Shown: positions 47,701 through 59,693 of the stretch, one piece after another
Numbering within the stretch: the stretch's first letter is position 1
How the letters are laid out: each line of letters begins with the position of its first letter
Assembly (NCBI GenBank): GCA_012861695.1
Contig: JAAOOA010000002.1
Location: 36,163,244 to 36,227,243, forward strand
Direction: 5' to 3'
From: Trematomus loennbergii
Taxonomy: Eukaryota; Chordata; Actinopteri; Perciformes; Nototheniidae
DNA length: 64,000 nt
Made by a program: the position numbers and the translations under genes
Notes under the pieces: generated by a model
What the model was told of the DNA's origin: nothing
What the model saw: only the letters and a program-made list of their open reading frames with translations
The model's database searches: none

Positions 47701-50700
47701 AATAAATTATTTTAGAAAACCCCTCAGCGCACAGGGGAAGAAAAAAAACCCAGTTCAGGCAATACGTTTATTTAACTGGAGATTAACTTTATCAAGCTGC
47801 CTTCTCTTTTGCCTGGGTACACTCCAAACTTTTGTTGAGAACAAGTAGGGTTCAGCAACATCTTCATTACAACCACATGCCTATGTACAAAGCTGCATAT
47901 AGTTCCATCTTAGCCAAGATTTAAACTATCTTCCTTGCCACCTACAATGGCACAATAGTGTTGTAGGAAGATGTAATTAAACAATTCAAAGTATTCTGCT
48001 GCGTTCAACATAGCACCTTTGTGTGTAACACATGCTGCAAGACCTGTTTACCTAAACAAATCTGTACATAATCTCCAAGACTCCAAGCCTATTTATACAA
48101 ACTGTGTGAAACCCTGAAGTAACCCTGCTAAGCATCTTCCCTGAGGCACAGCATCCAAGGCCGTGTGCAGCCTCCCTGTGACCCAGTGCAGGAAACCAAC
48201 ATTCAGCAGCTGCACTCATCTGGCATGCGACTTTTGGAGATCGATTTACACACAAAGATATCCCAGAACAAAAGACCAATCAATAAGAAACCACTGGAGC
48301 ATCTGATCAGTCCTGGCCAGAGCTGTGAAATTGATGCATCGGCTGTTGCTGCAGTACAAGGACTCACAGAATGACATAAGCAAACAATACGCTGACACAT
48401 GTGGCTCACATTAGCTGCCCAAGCGACACAGCCCATATATATTCAGATCAGAAAACCAACGACAGCTCACTAATCCTCCAAACAAAAGAGCATGTATGTG
48501 TGAGAGCCCAGCCCAGACTGCAGCACAGATGCCCACCTGCTCCTAACCGGGCTGCCTGGGAGCTAAAATGGAGAAGTGTGTGTGGGCTGGTGGAGGAAGC
48601 ATAAAGAATCACAGCAGGAGTGTTTTAGTGCAACAGTTGCTCAAAACGAGGCTGAAACACAATGATTTTCCTTTTGGAGGACAGATGGGTGTAGCAAATA
48701 TCCTATCACAACATTTGATATGTGAAGCAGGATGAGATGCAGTAATCAATTATTTATCTGATCTCATCCCAGTCTTTGTATTATTTAGGACTCACGGCAC
48801 AAACAAGATGAGAAAGCATAAATGCGACAAGATAAAAATAAGCTAGATTGTACTCACAATAATACGCAGCAGGAGGGAGAGGGGTGTCAGCATTGCAGGC
48901 CGTGGAGAAGGCTTCCCATTGTCAGCAGTCCCAGAACCTACAACAAAATCCACAGACCGGGCGACAGAAAGGAAAGGGCAGGGTCTGTCTGGGAGAAGAA
49001 GGGGACAGTAAGGAAGAGGATAAGGGAAAGGAGGAGATCAGGGGAGGGCTGACATGCAGCATTGGTCGGATGGCTGATGGGAGGAGTCCAAGAACCCAAT
49101 AGCATACGGAGGGGGTAGGGAATATGCAAAAACGAAAACAAATCTCGGGAACTGACTGAGGGATTCAGTCTGTCTGGTGCAAAGGGGTGTGGCCTCTTTA
49201 GGTACCGCCCAGTTCCCATAAAAGGACAAAGGATGCGGTTTTTTCCATTAAGCTATACATTCATAGGGTGCAAAGAGGTGTTAGATTACAAAGACACAAG
49301 GAATATAATGTTCAATTAAATAATCAGGCAACAATCCTGAAACTGGCTTTTGGTCATTAACAGTTTTACAGTATTTATCTTATAATTTCTAGGATCTTGC
49401 CTTAGGAGGCCCTAGTTTCTTGTATTGTTTTACCCATAATAGGTAAATTGCTAAATTCAAGGCAGTGGGAGTCCTGTTTGTTCTGCTGTGGATGACAGTT
49501 ATTCTGGTGGTATCAGGAGGTGGTGGTGTGGGAGGGGGGGGGATCAGGGCCATGAGTCCATAGACACATGTGATAATATGGACTGGGTGTACTCAGGAGA
49601 AATTGAGATTTTCACCTAAAGTGTTTTTTAGAGAACAAAGCAATGGATGTTTCACTCTAAAGGTTTATTTGTAGGGCAGTGGGGGAGGGGTCAATAGATG
49701 CTCTGAACATTAATGAGAAGGACTATAGAGAGAAGTGGATAATTGAAAAAAATATGGCAATGTGTTGTAATGTGGGTGCACTGTGTGAGACTGCTGTTGT
49801 GGTGCAGGCGGTGGGGAGTTTGTTGGGGGTGGGGCTTGGTGTGAGAGGCAAACACAGTCATCTCTGGGTTTTATTCTGCAATGTGGAGTTGCCATGGAAA
49901 CTGCTTCCATGTAGTCAAGATGGCTGTTGCAGTCTGGCAGCAGCAGCAGTGAGCAGGTCACACAAACCACACCGTAGAAACCTCACTGCCAACACTCATA
50001 CCGTCAAAATAGCTAATAGCATGGTTGGCAACATTTAATGTGTCTAAATATGTATTCACACATCTGTTTATAATAAGATACATCATTAGAATATTATTAC
50101 ATACATTGTTATTGTTTTTATTCAATAGGCTCTCCTTTTAAAAAATAAAATCTTTATGGCTGACTGGAAATATGTATAACTGCCAGTTCCTTCACTAACC
50201 AGATACATAGATTATATAATACAATCAAATCATAGACAGCATGTCAGTGGGTGGATCAAAACAAATTATGTAAGAATACAAATAATCAAAAAATGTTAAA
50301 GTGATGGTTGCTCCATAATATTTCATCAGGCCCTACACGGCAAGGTGTTACATTGTTGAGTGGGAAAATGCTTTATATTCTTGTACTGTGCAGAGTACAC
50401 AAATCCAGCCCATCGTATGAGGTTGTAATGGAAAGACATAAGATGAGCCTAAAGTGACTGCCCATTAACTTGTCACTTATCAATTCACATATCAAATATA
50501 TTGTAGAGCTGTGACTATAAATGTGAAATGTGTGTGGGAAGTATATTGCTTTACAATTGAGTGAGTCTCTTATACACCAAAACAGGTATCCATACATATT
50601 TATTTAACGCTCTTAATGATTAGAGATACAATTACAAAACAACACTGTAACAAGTCACGATTCAGTGACAACACCAATGATTCTCGGAAATCTTGATGGC

Positions 50701-51880
50701 TATCCATATCAGTCAAATAAAATATATTGAATTGCAAATAAATACAGAACACATTCCGATCACTCCAGTTGCTGTTCAGATTATAACAAAAACGTTCAAA
50801 GAGATTTAATTACCTCATTGGCACACTTCAGTCAGACAGCTGGACACAGTTGAACTTACATTTTGTAATCCTAGATGTATTGGCCCAGGCTGTGGCCTCA
50901 CCGACCCCTCTATCTGCTCCAGATATTTGGGTCATAGCCTGGCTTTGCCACAAGCAGTGCACAGCGGTAAATGAAGCAAGGCTGATTCCCTTCCTTCATA
51001 ATAAGCAACCGGGTGTTGGCCCTTCAACCACAGTAATCTGTTCTCAAGTTAATTTGAGATCAGCACCCTTCACTTTGCCACTGACAGTCCATGGTACAGC
51101 TCTGCATACATACAGGTTGCCTATGTAACACTGACCCATTTAAGCTCAAAACAATGGTTAAATTGTGTATGACCCTGAAAGCATCCTCAACCTTCTGCAT
51201 TTTTGATGTGATTATGTGACAGCAACAGAGAAGGAAAACAAAAAGGCAAAAAGAAAATAATTGAATGATTGCAAAACTGAAAAACAGTATTGAATTCAAG
51301 CATGCAGTACAAGAAGTAATGTATCAAAATATCAAACATAAGAATCAAGCCAAGATTGTACAAACAGTCACATTTCTTTATGCTCCCTCACTAAACGTCC
51401 ACAAACTTTCTCAATGCATACTGCAAGGTTTTACATTGTAATCCAGACAAAGGACACACACTTTACATATTCTCCCATTTATCCAACTGATAAGGACAAC
51501 ACCTTACTGTCAATCTAATGTTCATATTATTGATACAAAATAGGGAAATGGTTTACAGTGTGCCAATCATTCTTTTGTACAATGTACAGATTGCCTGGAA
51601 ATCAACAACACCCTTATTTCCTTAGCAACAATGTCCCATGTTACTGTCACTTTCTGCCATCTAGTGGTACAACATGCCAATTGCCTTTCCTCAACAAAAA
51701 CATCCTCTACTCCCACTTATCCAACCACTTTCATAGAAACATCTCTCTGTCTCTTTAAAAACCTCATTATCGATTCACAACATTAACATTAAATATAACA
51801 CAATCACCATGATGAGGTAATTAAAGTTACACTAAAGCTACTTGTGTTTTCCTGACCTTACGTTTGATACATCTCAATGC

Positions 51881-53149
51881 CTATACACTAGAATCATTGC
51901 CCTTATGGACAGTTTCCTTGCTAGTCTGCAGTTTGCTTATATCTCCAAGGCGTTTTAAAAAGCTAAAAAATAGTCCAGAGTTTTCAGTCTTTGTCCATGC
52001 ACTGTTAGTGGGGGTTTCACTATTTCTCTGCAAGGGGTTCCCTGACGGCTCCATTGATTTGTCCACTTTGATTTGCTCCTCATGTCCAGCATCTGGAACA
52101 TGGGTTACAGAAACATTTAGCTTGCTTTTCTTTTCTGCTGACGGAGAATGCTGGTCTTTAGAACCAGAGTTCTTAAAGCTCTGAGATAAGTTGGGAAAGT
52201 CAAACACTTGATTTGAAGGATTTTGTTCAGACCCTTCTGCTGGCAGTGTCCCTTTTTCTCTTGCAGCAGAAGGAGATCTTGCTGGAGGCTTGGGACACAG
52301 TTTATCTTCCTCTTCCTCAGTTTTAGGAACTTTAGAAGGTAGAGTATGGCGTCGGCCAAGGTCACATTTTGTGAAAGACTGAGGATTTAGCAAAAGTCTA
52401 ACTAAATCCTCATTGGTGGGGTCTCCAGGATGCCTCTCTGCGTCCTCATCAAAGGTGCGTTGACGAGGCAATGTGCCTTTTGGACCAGGAGATTTCAGAT
52501 TTTCAAAAGAATCGGATGAGACACTGCTACGGCTTTTCTGAAAGCGCAAAACCTTTTTAGATGCGTCCCGCAATCTTTGGGCCTCCTCTTCGTTATTATC
52601 TTGTAGGTCTTCCTCACTGTCATCAGTGGTGGTGGAGAAAAGTCTGCCTGAGGAGGAAACGCTGGTGGTCCTGCTGGCTGGCTGTGTGAGACCTCTGGAG
52701 TCTTCTTTGCTCAAAGTGTTCACCTCTTGTTCATTAGAAATGTCGCCTTTTGCCTTGTTGTCCTCGCTATTGGTTGGAGTTTTCTTTTGTGGAGGGTTCT
52801 CTGAGAGTTCAACTGCTGAACTCCACTCTTTTCTGCCCATGTCCGTAGCTTTAACAGAGCCTATTCTTTTTTGAATGCCAGTGGGGAGGTTTGCCTGAGG
52901 GTTAATTTCAGATAGACTCCCATCGTTAGGACTGCTGCTCTTCGGGCTTCCATAAGCAGATGAGGGTCTCCCGAGTCTCCTCCGAGAGACACGACTGGTG
53001 AGAAAGTTTTGTAGGACAGATTGCAATTGAATTCCTTCCATTTCTTTGTCTCTAGTGGAGCAGGTAGCTGTTGACCTTCGTTTGACAGCATTCTGCAATC
53101 TTTCTCTGTGTCGCCGCTTCACCTCTGCCCCCTCTCGAGCCTTATTTTC
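51881..53149 (-). other. FHDC1-like: Formin C-terminal tail exon
   Basis: A single exon with an intact frame for 422 residues. It starts [20 protein letters not shown] and continues as a low-complexity, Ser/Pro/Glu/Lys-rich and probably disordered tail, with [18 protein letters not shown] and [19 protein letters not shown]. It ends [13 protein letters not shown] and finally G-N-D-S-S-V before TAG. In FHDC1 this region binds microtubules. The last residues S-S-V fit a class I PDZ ligand by pattern only. Confidence 0.88.
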
Positions 53150-56100
53150 CTGCAGATAATTACAAAGTTAATAATCAAGCAGATTTGTTTTTATAATTCA
53201 GCTAAAGAAAACATGCCAATACACAGGCTTACCTGCATGGCCCGCATGAATTTCTCACAAAAGGAGTGGAAAATGGAGCAACACTCCTCCAGTTTGAACT
53301 TTCTGGGTTTTCACAGAAGTAGTCCGCCACAGAGTCACTCACTGACTGTAGTTCCTGAAGGTCGGTCTCCATTTCAGCTAAGAGACCTCAGCCCCCTAAA
53401 TGATAAATATAAAAACATTAGAACATGTTATCACCACTGAACTTCGACAAACCTGGCCACATTCCTTAACAAGGCTTCCTCACCTTTAGAAAATCACCCA
53501 TCTGAGCTTTTAGGTCTTCTTGCTTCAGGGTGTCCGTTTTGGCATCTTGCACTCTTTTTACCTGTTTTTCATACTCTGCTTCTATTTCACCTTTATTCAG
53601 TCTAAGATAAAAAAAATATATATACACTCTGATGATACAGCAAATTAAAAAAAAGGGTTGAAAATGCTGAACGTCTGTTAGTAAGATTGTTTACCTTGAT
53701 GCAGCTTCAATGTGTGTGAGTTGGTCTGCAAAATTAAGCAGGTCCCCGTCTGACTTCTGGGCTTGCTGTGTTTAATACAAAAACATGGATCAAACATGGA
53801 TCAAATTCAAATGTAACAAAAATATCACCAGATTAGTAAAACTGACTCTACATTGCAAACAAATTAAAGTACTTAGGTACTTACTATCACTACATAATGC
53901 ATAAGATTCATTCCTGGTTTGTTTGCTTTAGTGTCTGCTAACTTCAACAAAGAAGCCATTCGGAATCCAATGGCACTGCCTGCATAGCCACCCTGTGAAC
54001 AAACAAATCAATTATAGATGCACAAACACAAACAAAAGACATGAGAGACTGCACTTTATTATACACTCACAGCATTCATGTAATTTCCAGTCTTCAGCAC
54101 CAGGCGAATGACGGAATGGAGGTTTTCCGACTCCAAGAGCTCTAAAAGAAGACACACATAGTGATGTCTAAATGGGATTACAACTCTTTCTGTCTAAAAT
54201 CTGATATCAGCCTTATTTATAAAAGATCCAGGAAGACAATGATACCATTTCCAGCTGCTGTCAAAGTGCTGATGAAGTTTTTCATTTCATCCATGAGGGG
54301 GAAAAGTTCCTCTTTGAGCACCAAGCTGCTGAGACGCTCTTCATAGCTACAGACACAAGGTTTCCATCATAAGTGAAGTACTATTGACATTTAACATGCA
54401 ATACATGGGATGACATGCAGGTAGCTCACCTGGGAATCTTGACTAGCATTAGCATTAGCAGATCTGCGTCAGGGAGAGCAGAGGGGTCACCTTTAAAACC
54501 GACCAGCTGCTTCTTCTGCAAAAACAAGGCAAGCACAAAACTTAAAACCAGCTTGTTTTCTAACAGCTACAAAGTTGTTAAATCAACAAAACGCATTACA
54601 AACATGACAAAAGTAAAAGCAGCTGTCACAAGTACCTCCCCTTCATCTGGCAGCAGCTTGCAGAGCTCCTTCAGTTTTCCAGGACCAAAAGTGAGACTAC
54701 TTCCTGATTTAATTTCTTCAATCATGTCTTTTACAGTCCTGTGGAGTAAGATGGAAAGACACATAAGGTTCAAACTCAGAAATTATGATTGTTTGTTTAT
54801 GGTTAGGACTTATTATATGTGTCTAAGTTTATACCACACTTTGCTGCTGTTTTGCAGCTGACTTCAACAAGCCCCTACATGCTCAAATAGCTTTGCGGAA
54901 TAGCAAACCTCATGATGTCAATCCTCAGAAAAACATGTGCTGCATAGGACATAGGAATTATGGAATATGCTTTTACAAGAAACATATTTGTAACAGAGAA
55001 AAATAAAAAAGCATATGGAAATGTTTGGAGCAATATTAGTAGACAGTAGTACTAAAGTTAGATGACTTGATGTTGCATTGCTGACTTTGTTATCAGTTGG
55101 CTGACAAAGGTTTGAGTGCATCATTAAAAGTTTATGGTATTGTTTCCACTTCCTGCTAGATTTGTTGCATATGCCAAATAACCTTAGGCAATACATTCAT
55201 AATACCTCCTAGTAATTGATCTGTGGATTACCCGGGAGTAACCTGTTGGAGCTGTAGAACAGTCTAGATCAGGCTTGCCAGGACATGTCAGAATGTGTAA
55301 GGCTTGTGAGTATGTTGCAGACTCTCTATGCCTCATCCTGTGTTGTTGAACATTGGGACATGACAAGTTTATTGTGCAAAAACCCATCACACCTTATGAG
55401 TAGTAACACTGACTCACCGCTTGAATTGCTTCAGGAAAATTCCAATGTTCATGCTTCTCTTGGAGCAGAGTATGGAAACCTGGGAATGGATACAGACACA
55501 AACCTGGATAAATCAGCTTGTCAGTCGCTAAGATATTTCACTATTGGCTTGAGCAGAGTCTTTTTTTTATCACAGATACCCTTAGTCAACAGATAGTTGA
55601 TTCCAAAGGTTAAGGATTCTTTGAGTGGATTGTATTGAACAATCAGAGCAAATACATTTTGCATCAGTGATACATATTCTCAGTGTCTCTCTTGGATAAT
55701 GGGACATAGGTCAAAGTTAAGGTTTAGTAACATATTTTAATCTACTTTGTCAGACAAACAGCCATGTTTGTTCTAAAACATAAATAGAGGTTATAAATGG
55801 ATATGTTTTGGTTTAAGACTTTAACTGAATGGCAATACATATTATTTCCAGAAGCTCAAACACAGAGCACGAGGTTAGTAAACAGAATAGAGCTGTTGGA
55901 TGAAACATTTATACCTTCCTTTAGCAAACAGATATGAAGAATGGTGAAACTCCACCCTTGTATTGAGTGATTCCACATCAAAACACACAACACATTATAT
56001 TACTTAATACTCTTTTGCAATTCAATCTAAAAATACTTTGTACTCTTAAAAGGAGAAGATTTTAAAAAGTGAAGTGTCAAAAATGTCACTACTGTATGTT

Positions 56101-56738
56101 CAATTCCTGTCGCATGGAGAAGAAGCTTAGCAGAGGACATCAACATAAAATGGAGAGTGTGCAGCTGTACTGGTCTTATGTTTTAGCTCTAAACTGCATG
56201 CAAAGAAAACAAAATAAATCTAGGTCAATCAAGTTGTCTCCATATCTCAGAATTACACTGAGCAAAAAATAGCAAACATTTCAATCTATAGCTTTACAGT
56301 CTTGGGGTTGACTCTTGGGGGCAACTGATTCATCAAAATGTACCCCCTGTTTTCTGTGTTTAGAGAACTCACCATTACCCCTCCTGAGGCAGAATTTGGC
56401 AGGCCCCTCAGGCTCTGGCGGTTCAGGGCCTTCACTTGTTGCTGGTCCTGCTTGCGGCTGAACAGCTCCTCCATGTGTTCAGTGTCCAGCTCATATTCCC
56501 CATCAGTCTTATCTGCTGTCCAGATGTTGTGTTTTCCTTCCACACTGTGTTTGGGGAGGGTTTCCCAGTTGAAATTGCGCATCCTGGAGCGCCGGTGTGC
56601 TCCCTTGGCATTAAGGCCAAAGCCATGTAGTGATGGGGGGAGGCCAAAGGCTGGAGGTGGAGGAGGTGGAGGCGGTGGTGGTGGTGGCGGTGGCGGTGGC
56701 GGTGGTGGTGGTGGAGCGGGTGGACCTCCTGGTTGCAT
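51881..56738 (-). CDS. FHDC1-like: FHDC-family formin (FH1-FH2, inverted-formin layout)
   Basis: FHDC1 (INF1) is a formin with FH1-FH2 at its N-terminus and a long C-terminal region that binds microtubules. FH2 dimers nucleate actin; the protein affects Golgi and cilia. Minus-strand coding exons: 56738-56373, 55479-55418, 54738-54636, 54515-54430, 54346-54246, 54141-54071, 53992-53885, 53765-53695, 53601-53484, 53395-53233, 53149-51881. With two missing bases in 53233-53395 added back this gives about 839 residues (human FHDC1 about 1143). The start is the ATG at 56738, with an in-frame TGA three codons upstream and A at -3. The aligned FH2 segment has no missing exon. Teleosts have several fhdc paralogues; I cannot say which this is. 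Confidence 0.9.
53233..55479 (-). other. FHDC1-like: Formin FH2 domain exons, last one with two frame breaks
   Basis: Nine exons carry the FH2 core. [14 protein letters not shown] holds the conserved Ile-containing actin-binding helix; [30 protein letters not shown] and [20 protein letters not shown] (the GNYMN signature) follow, then [17 protein letters not shown]. Exon 53233-53395 encodes [38 protein letters not shown]. It is 163 nt where 165 are needed: one base missing near 53386, one in an A run near 53301. Its 55-residue length then matches the family register exactly. Confidence 0.9.
55480..56372 (-). other. Formin intron after the FH1 exon
   Basis: A 0.9-kb intron between the FH1 exon and the short KRSMNIG exon. 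It is AT-rich with no recognisable repeat or exon. Confidence 0.8.
56373..56738 (-). other. FHDC1-like: Formin FH1 polyproline exon
   Basis: The first coding exon reads MQPGGPPAP and then an almost uninterrupted proline run (about 56645-56715; GGT/GGC/GGA on the + strand), the profilin-binding FH1. The start of FH2 follows: [39 protein letters not shown]. The tryptophan in FNWETLP is the conserved lasso residue. The donor is ATG|GTGAGT. The poly-Gly frame on the opposite strand is an artefact of the repeat. Confidence 0.9.
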
Positions 56739-57367
56739 CTTTGGTCAAGGATCTCTCAGTCGGTTTGGGGTGCAGTAATGATCTGAGTCACACATATAGG
56801 CGAGATTAGAGCCTATAACAAATGTACAGGAACAAATTAATTACTGAGTGACTGTCTTTATAGAAATTATTCTGCAGCCAATGTGCTGCAGGGACTTGTC
56901 CAAATTGTTGTCAATTATGATGATGCATTTACAGTGAGAGAAACATAATAGAATAGGGACAGATTAAAGAAGTCTCTATGGCAACAAAATAAATATGCCA
57001 GGGATAAAGCATTTTCTTCTCCAAAGTACATAAACTAAATGACCAAAACATATCAAAAGCATTATTATATACTTTGAAATGATATTGCAGCTGTTACTCC
57101 AAATCTATCACAATAGTCACATTTGTATGGAATTATTAGTAACACTTTAGGAGGTAAATAAACAACTATTGTTAATTGTATGTTAAATTCAGTCCAGTTG
57201 ACTGAGCTTTCGATGTTTAATTGGCATAAAACCATACGTTATCCTAAATAAAAAAAAGGCCTGGTGTTTTTTCTGAGTGCAGCTAACATTATCTATCCAA
57301 AAAATCCATTACAATGTTTCTTAATAATAGGCTACTAACATAATCAGGAAGTAAAAAGGCAACTTAC

Positions 57368-57480
57368 GTTTGCTCTTGGATCAGCTGCTGCCCCATTATC
57401 CTCATTTGTGTCGCTTTCTTTTTGTTAGTCCTCCGTGTTCTTGTTAAAACTTCACCATCAAAAGTAGAGTGACAACAACC
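57368..57480 (-). other. FHDC1-like: Probable 5' non-coding exon of the formin gene
   Basis: On the minus strand a donor C|GTAAGT ends an exon at 57368, in a GC-richer stretch that continues to about 57.6 kb. An ATG at 57405 (MRIMGQQLIQEQ) is open to the donor. Joined to the acceptor before 56782 it is not in frame with the FH1 start, so it acts as a short upstream reading frame or the exon is only a leader. The upper boundary is a guess. Confidence 0.45.
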
Positions 57481-58204
57481 TGGCTAGCGCGAGAGAAGTG
57501 TCGAAACTCCAGTCTGCGTGCACTCGACACGCCCAGGTAACTCACTGTGTCCATGGCAGCCCACACCTTCCCGTAGGAGGAACTCTGGGAATTATACTGA
57601 AGGTATTTGGCTTGTTGGCTGGAGTTGAGGCAACTCTGTTTTCTGTCTAGCTGTCAGGAACTCATGTGAGCAGTCTGCCTAAAAGACTCTTCCACAGTGA
57701 TCAACGTCCTCATTGATTGAGACGGAATATTGATTTCTTCAGGGTGTTTGTAGAAGACCAACCAGGCTTATTCATGTAGCAGTAAGACTTTTTTTTTGTA
57801 ATGCTAAGAACACACAATCCCTCTGTTTTAGAGCTGCCTGGTGTAATTTTGTATTGAAGTGAATGAATAAATGGGTTAAACAACATACTTTGGTTAAACA
57901 TTAAGCTTTAGTACCAGCTCACTCAGTCATGTGATGGAATGTGGGGTTGTGATCAGGCTGGCCTTTAGTATAGTCAAATAGCTATGAGCACTTCAACTCT
58001 GTCCCAGAAATGATTAGCCCTTAGAATGATAGCTGTAATACCCAGATGCATTTGTATGCTAATGAGGTGGTTCTCAGCTGTCTGAGAGAAACTCAATACA
58101 CTGTTTCAACTGGATTCCTCATCTGAAATAGGCTACACCAAAAGGAAAGGAATGGATTTTGTATCCAATTGTAGACATTCTAAATAGTGACTTTTAAACG
58201 TGTG
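57481..58204. other. Formin upstream region, no gene seen
   Basis: It likely includes the formin promoter just above 57480 (locally GC-rich: GCGCGAGAGAAGTGTCGAAA, CTCGACACGCCCAGG). The rest is AT-rich with no reading frame of note and no repeat I can name. Confidence 0.5.
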
Positions 58205-58472
58205 TTAACCCTCCTGTTGTTTTTCGGGTCAAATCTGACCGATTTACTACTTTCATCAATCATAACTTTTTTGTTTTACATTTGATTGCATTAAGGCTTT
58301 ATGATATCCTTCACAGTAGACATTTGAACATATAAAATAGCTGATCACCACTTTTATTGAATTTTGGATGATTTAGTCAACTTTGTAACACTGTGTTCCC
58401 GGTCCCAGATAAAACACACACACAAACACACACACACACACACGCACACGCACACGCACACACACACACACA

Positions 58473-58516
<44 letters not shown>

Positions 58517-58875
58517 TTTCCCCCCCTTATGTGCCCATCCCCCCATGTGAATCACAGCTGGCACACACAAACAAACACACACATACACACAGAAAAATTT
58601 GATACATTTCCCGCTCTTATGTGCCTATCCCCCCACATGGATCACACCTGGCACACGCAATACATGTTCAGTGTCTATTCTTTGTATATTTACTGCAGTT
58701 TTTCATGTATACCAGTAGTCTGATACAATATTTATAGTTTGAAAGGGTGTTAAATGAAATTTGGGGATGATTAATGGTGTTTGTGTTAATGTAATAGCAG
58801 TCAAAACAGGACCGGTCAAATTTGACCGCAAACACCAAAGTAAGGGGGGGGAAACAAACACGACAGGAGGGTTAA
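58205..58875. mobile_element. TTAA-flanked MITE enclosing a CA microsatellite
   Basis: The left end TTAACCCTCCTGTTGTTTTT continues CGGGTCAAATCTGACCG. The right end GGTCAAATTTGACCGC continues to CGACAGGAGGGTTAA. Inverted CCCTCCTGT ends between TTAA duplications fit a piggyBac-type MITE common in fish. Inside are a (CA)n tract (58413-58513) and two diverged copies of a TTATGTGCCxATCCCCCCA block (about 58527 and 58617). Confidence 0.8.
58413..58513. repeat. (CA)n microsatellite inside the TTAA element
   Basis: About 100 bases of CA dinucleotide with CACG and CATA interruptions. Confidence 0.95.
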
Positions 58876-59630
58876 GATCCCTTATTTGAACATGATGCTT
58901 TTAATATATGAAATAGCTCCTCTGCACTCCTTTACAAAATTACAATGTAAATATAACCAAAGCCACTGCACATTTTTCTTCATGGGTAAATGTAATTTTC
59001 ATCTTCCTTGTAAAAGAGTCTTGAATGCAAAGTGAATTTGACCAATAAGTGTCTGGGCATGTTAATATTCTTGGCGGCATACTTTACAGGGTAACAAAAA
59101 TTAATAAATTCATGACTTTTAATAATAAGACCAAATGTGTGCCTTATTAAGATAAGCTGAGAACTCAAACACTTATAGACGGTACATCATAACCAGTTAT
59201 ATAGGGCTTTCCTGTGTTATACATGTTCACTGGGAGAGAAGCTGGAAAATGAAATTATCATAATAACTTGTTTGTATTGCCATGTGGAAGATTATACCAA
59301 TTGCACACACCTAGTGTACACAACGAACACAGCTGCTTGATTAAGCTACTGATGTTATAAAAGGCATGAGTCAACACAAGTCTTAATCAACACCCCTCAA
59401 GTCAACGTTGGCTATAGTGCACCTACTGTACAGCATAACACTACATCTGACTAAAATACTTATTGTTCAGTACTCTGAGAGATACTGAAACTTGTATACC
59501 CAGCCTAGAACATATGTGGTTTCAGACATTTTCAGAATTCCGATTCGTGGTAATGTCATCTATGAAATTAATGGAACCACGCATGATAATTGAGTGAATA
59601 CAACGACTGAAATTGAAGCTGAAGACACAC
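58876..59630. other. AT-rich spacer between two elements
   Basis: No gene, tandem repeat or transposon end is recognised here. Confidence 0.6.
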
Positions 59631-59693
59631 CCCAGCTAGACATTTTTGGTTCTAAAAACATTCTGAGAATGTTAACATTCATTGTTCTAGGAA

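Larger units (their letters stand above)
39138..51880. other. 12.7 kb without coding genes: trim3 5' intron/upstream and intergenic DNA
   Basis: I find no coding exon on either strand. It probably includes the 5' non-coding exon(s) and promoter of trim3 and the 3' UTR of the formin gene near 50.6-51.9 kb. Contents I can name are a hAT-type element (39547-40396), a 21-bp tandem repeat (40898-40956), a second inverted-repeat element (43846-44793), a palindrome (46376-46391) and an RFX-type motif (49888-49901). The pyrimidine-rich, locally GC-rich stretch 41.9-42.6 kb could be a promoter but shows nothing decisive. Confidence 0.7.

Noticed and set aside
56338..56778. Poly-glycine frame on the + strand
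   Set aside because: Antisense of the formin polyproline exon.
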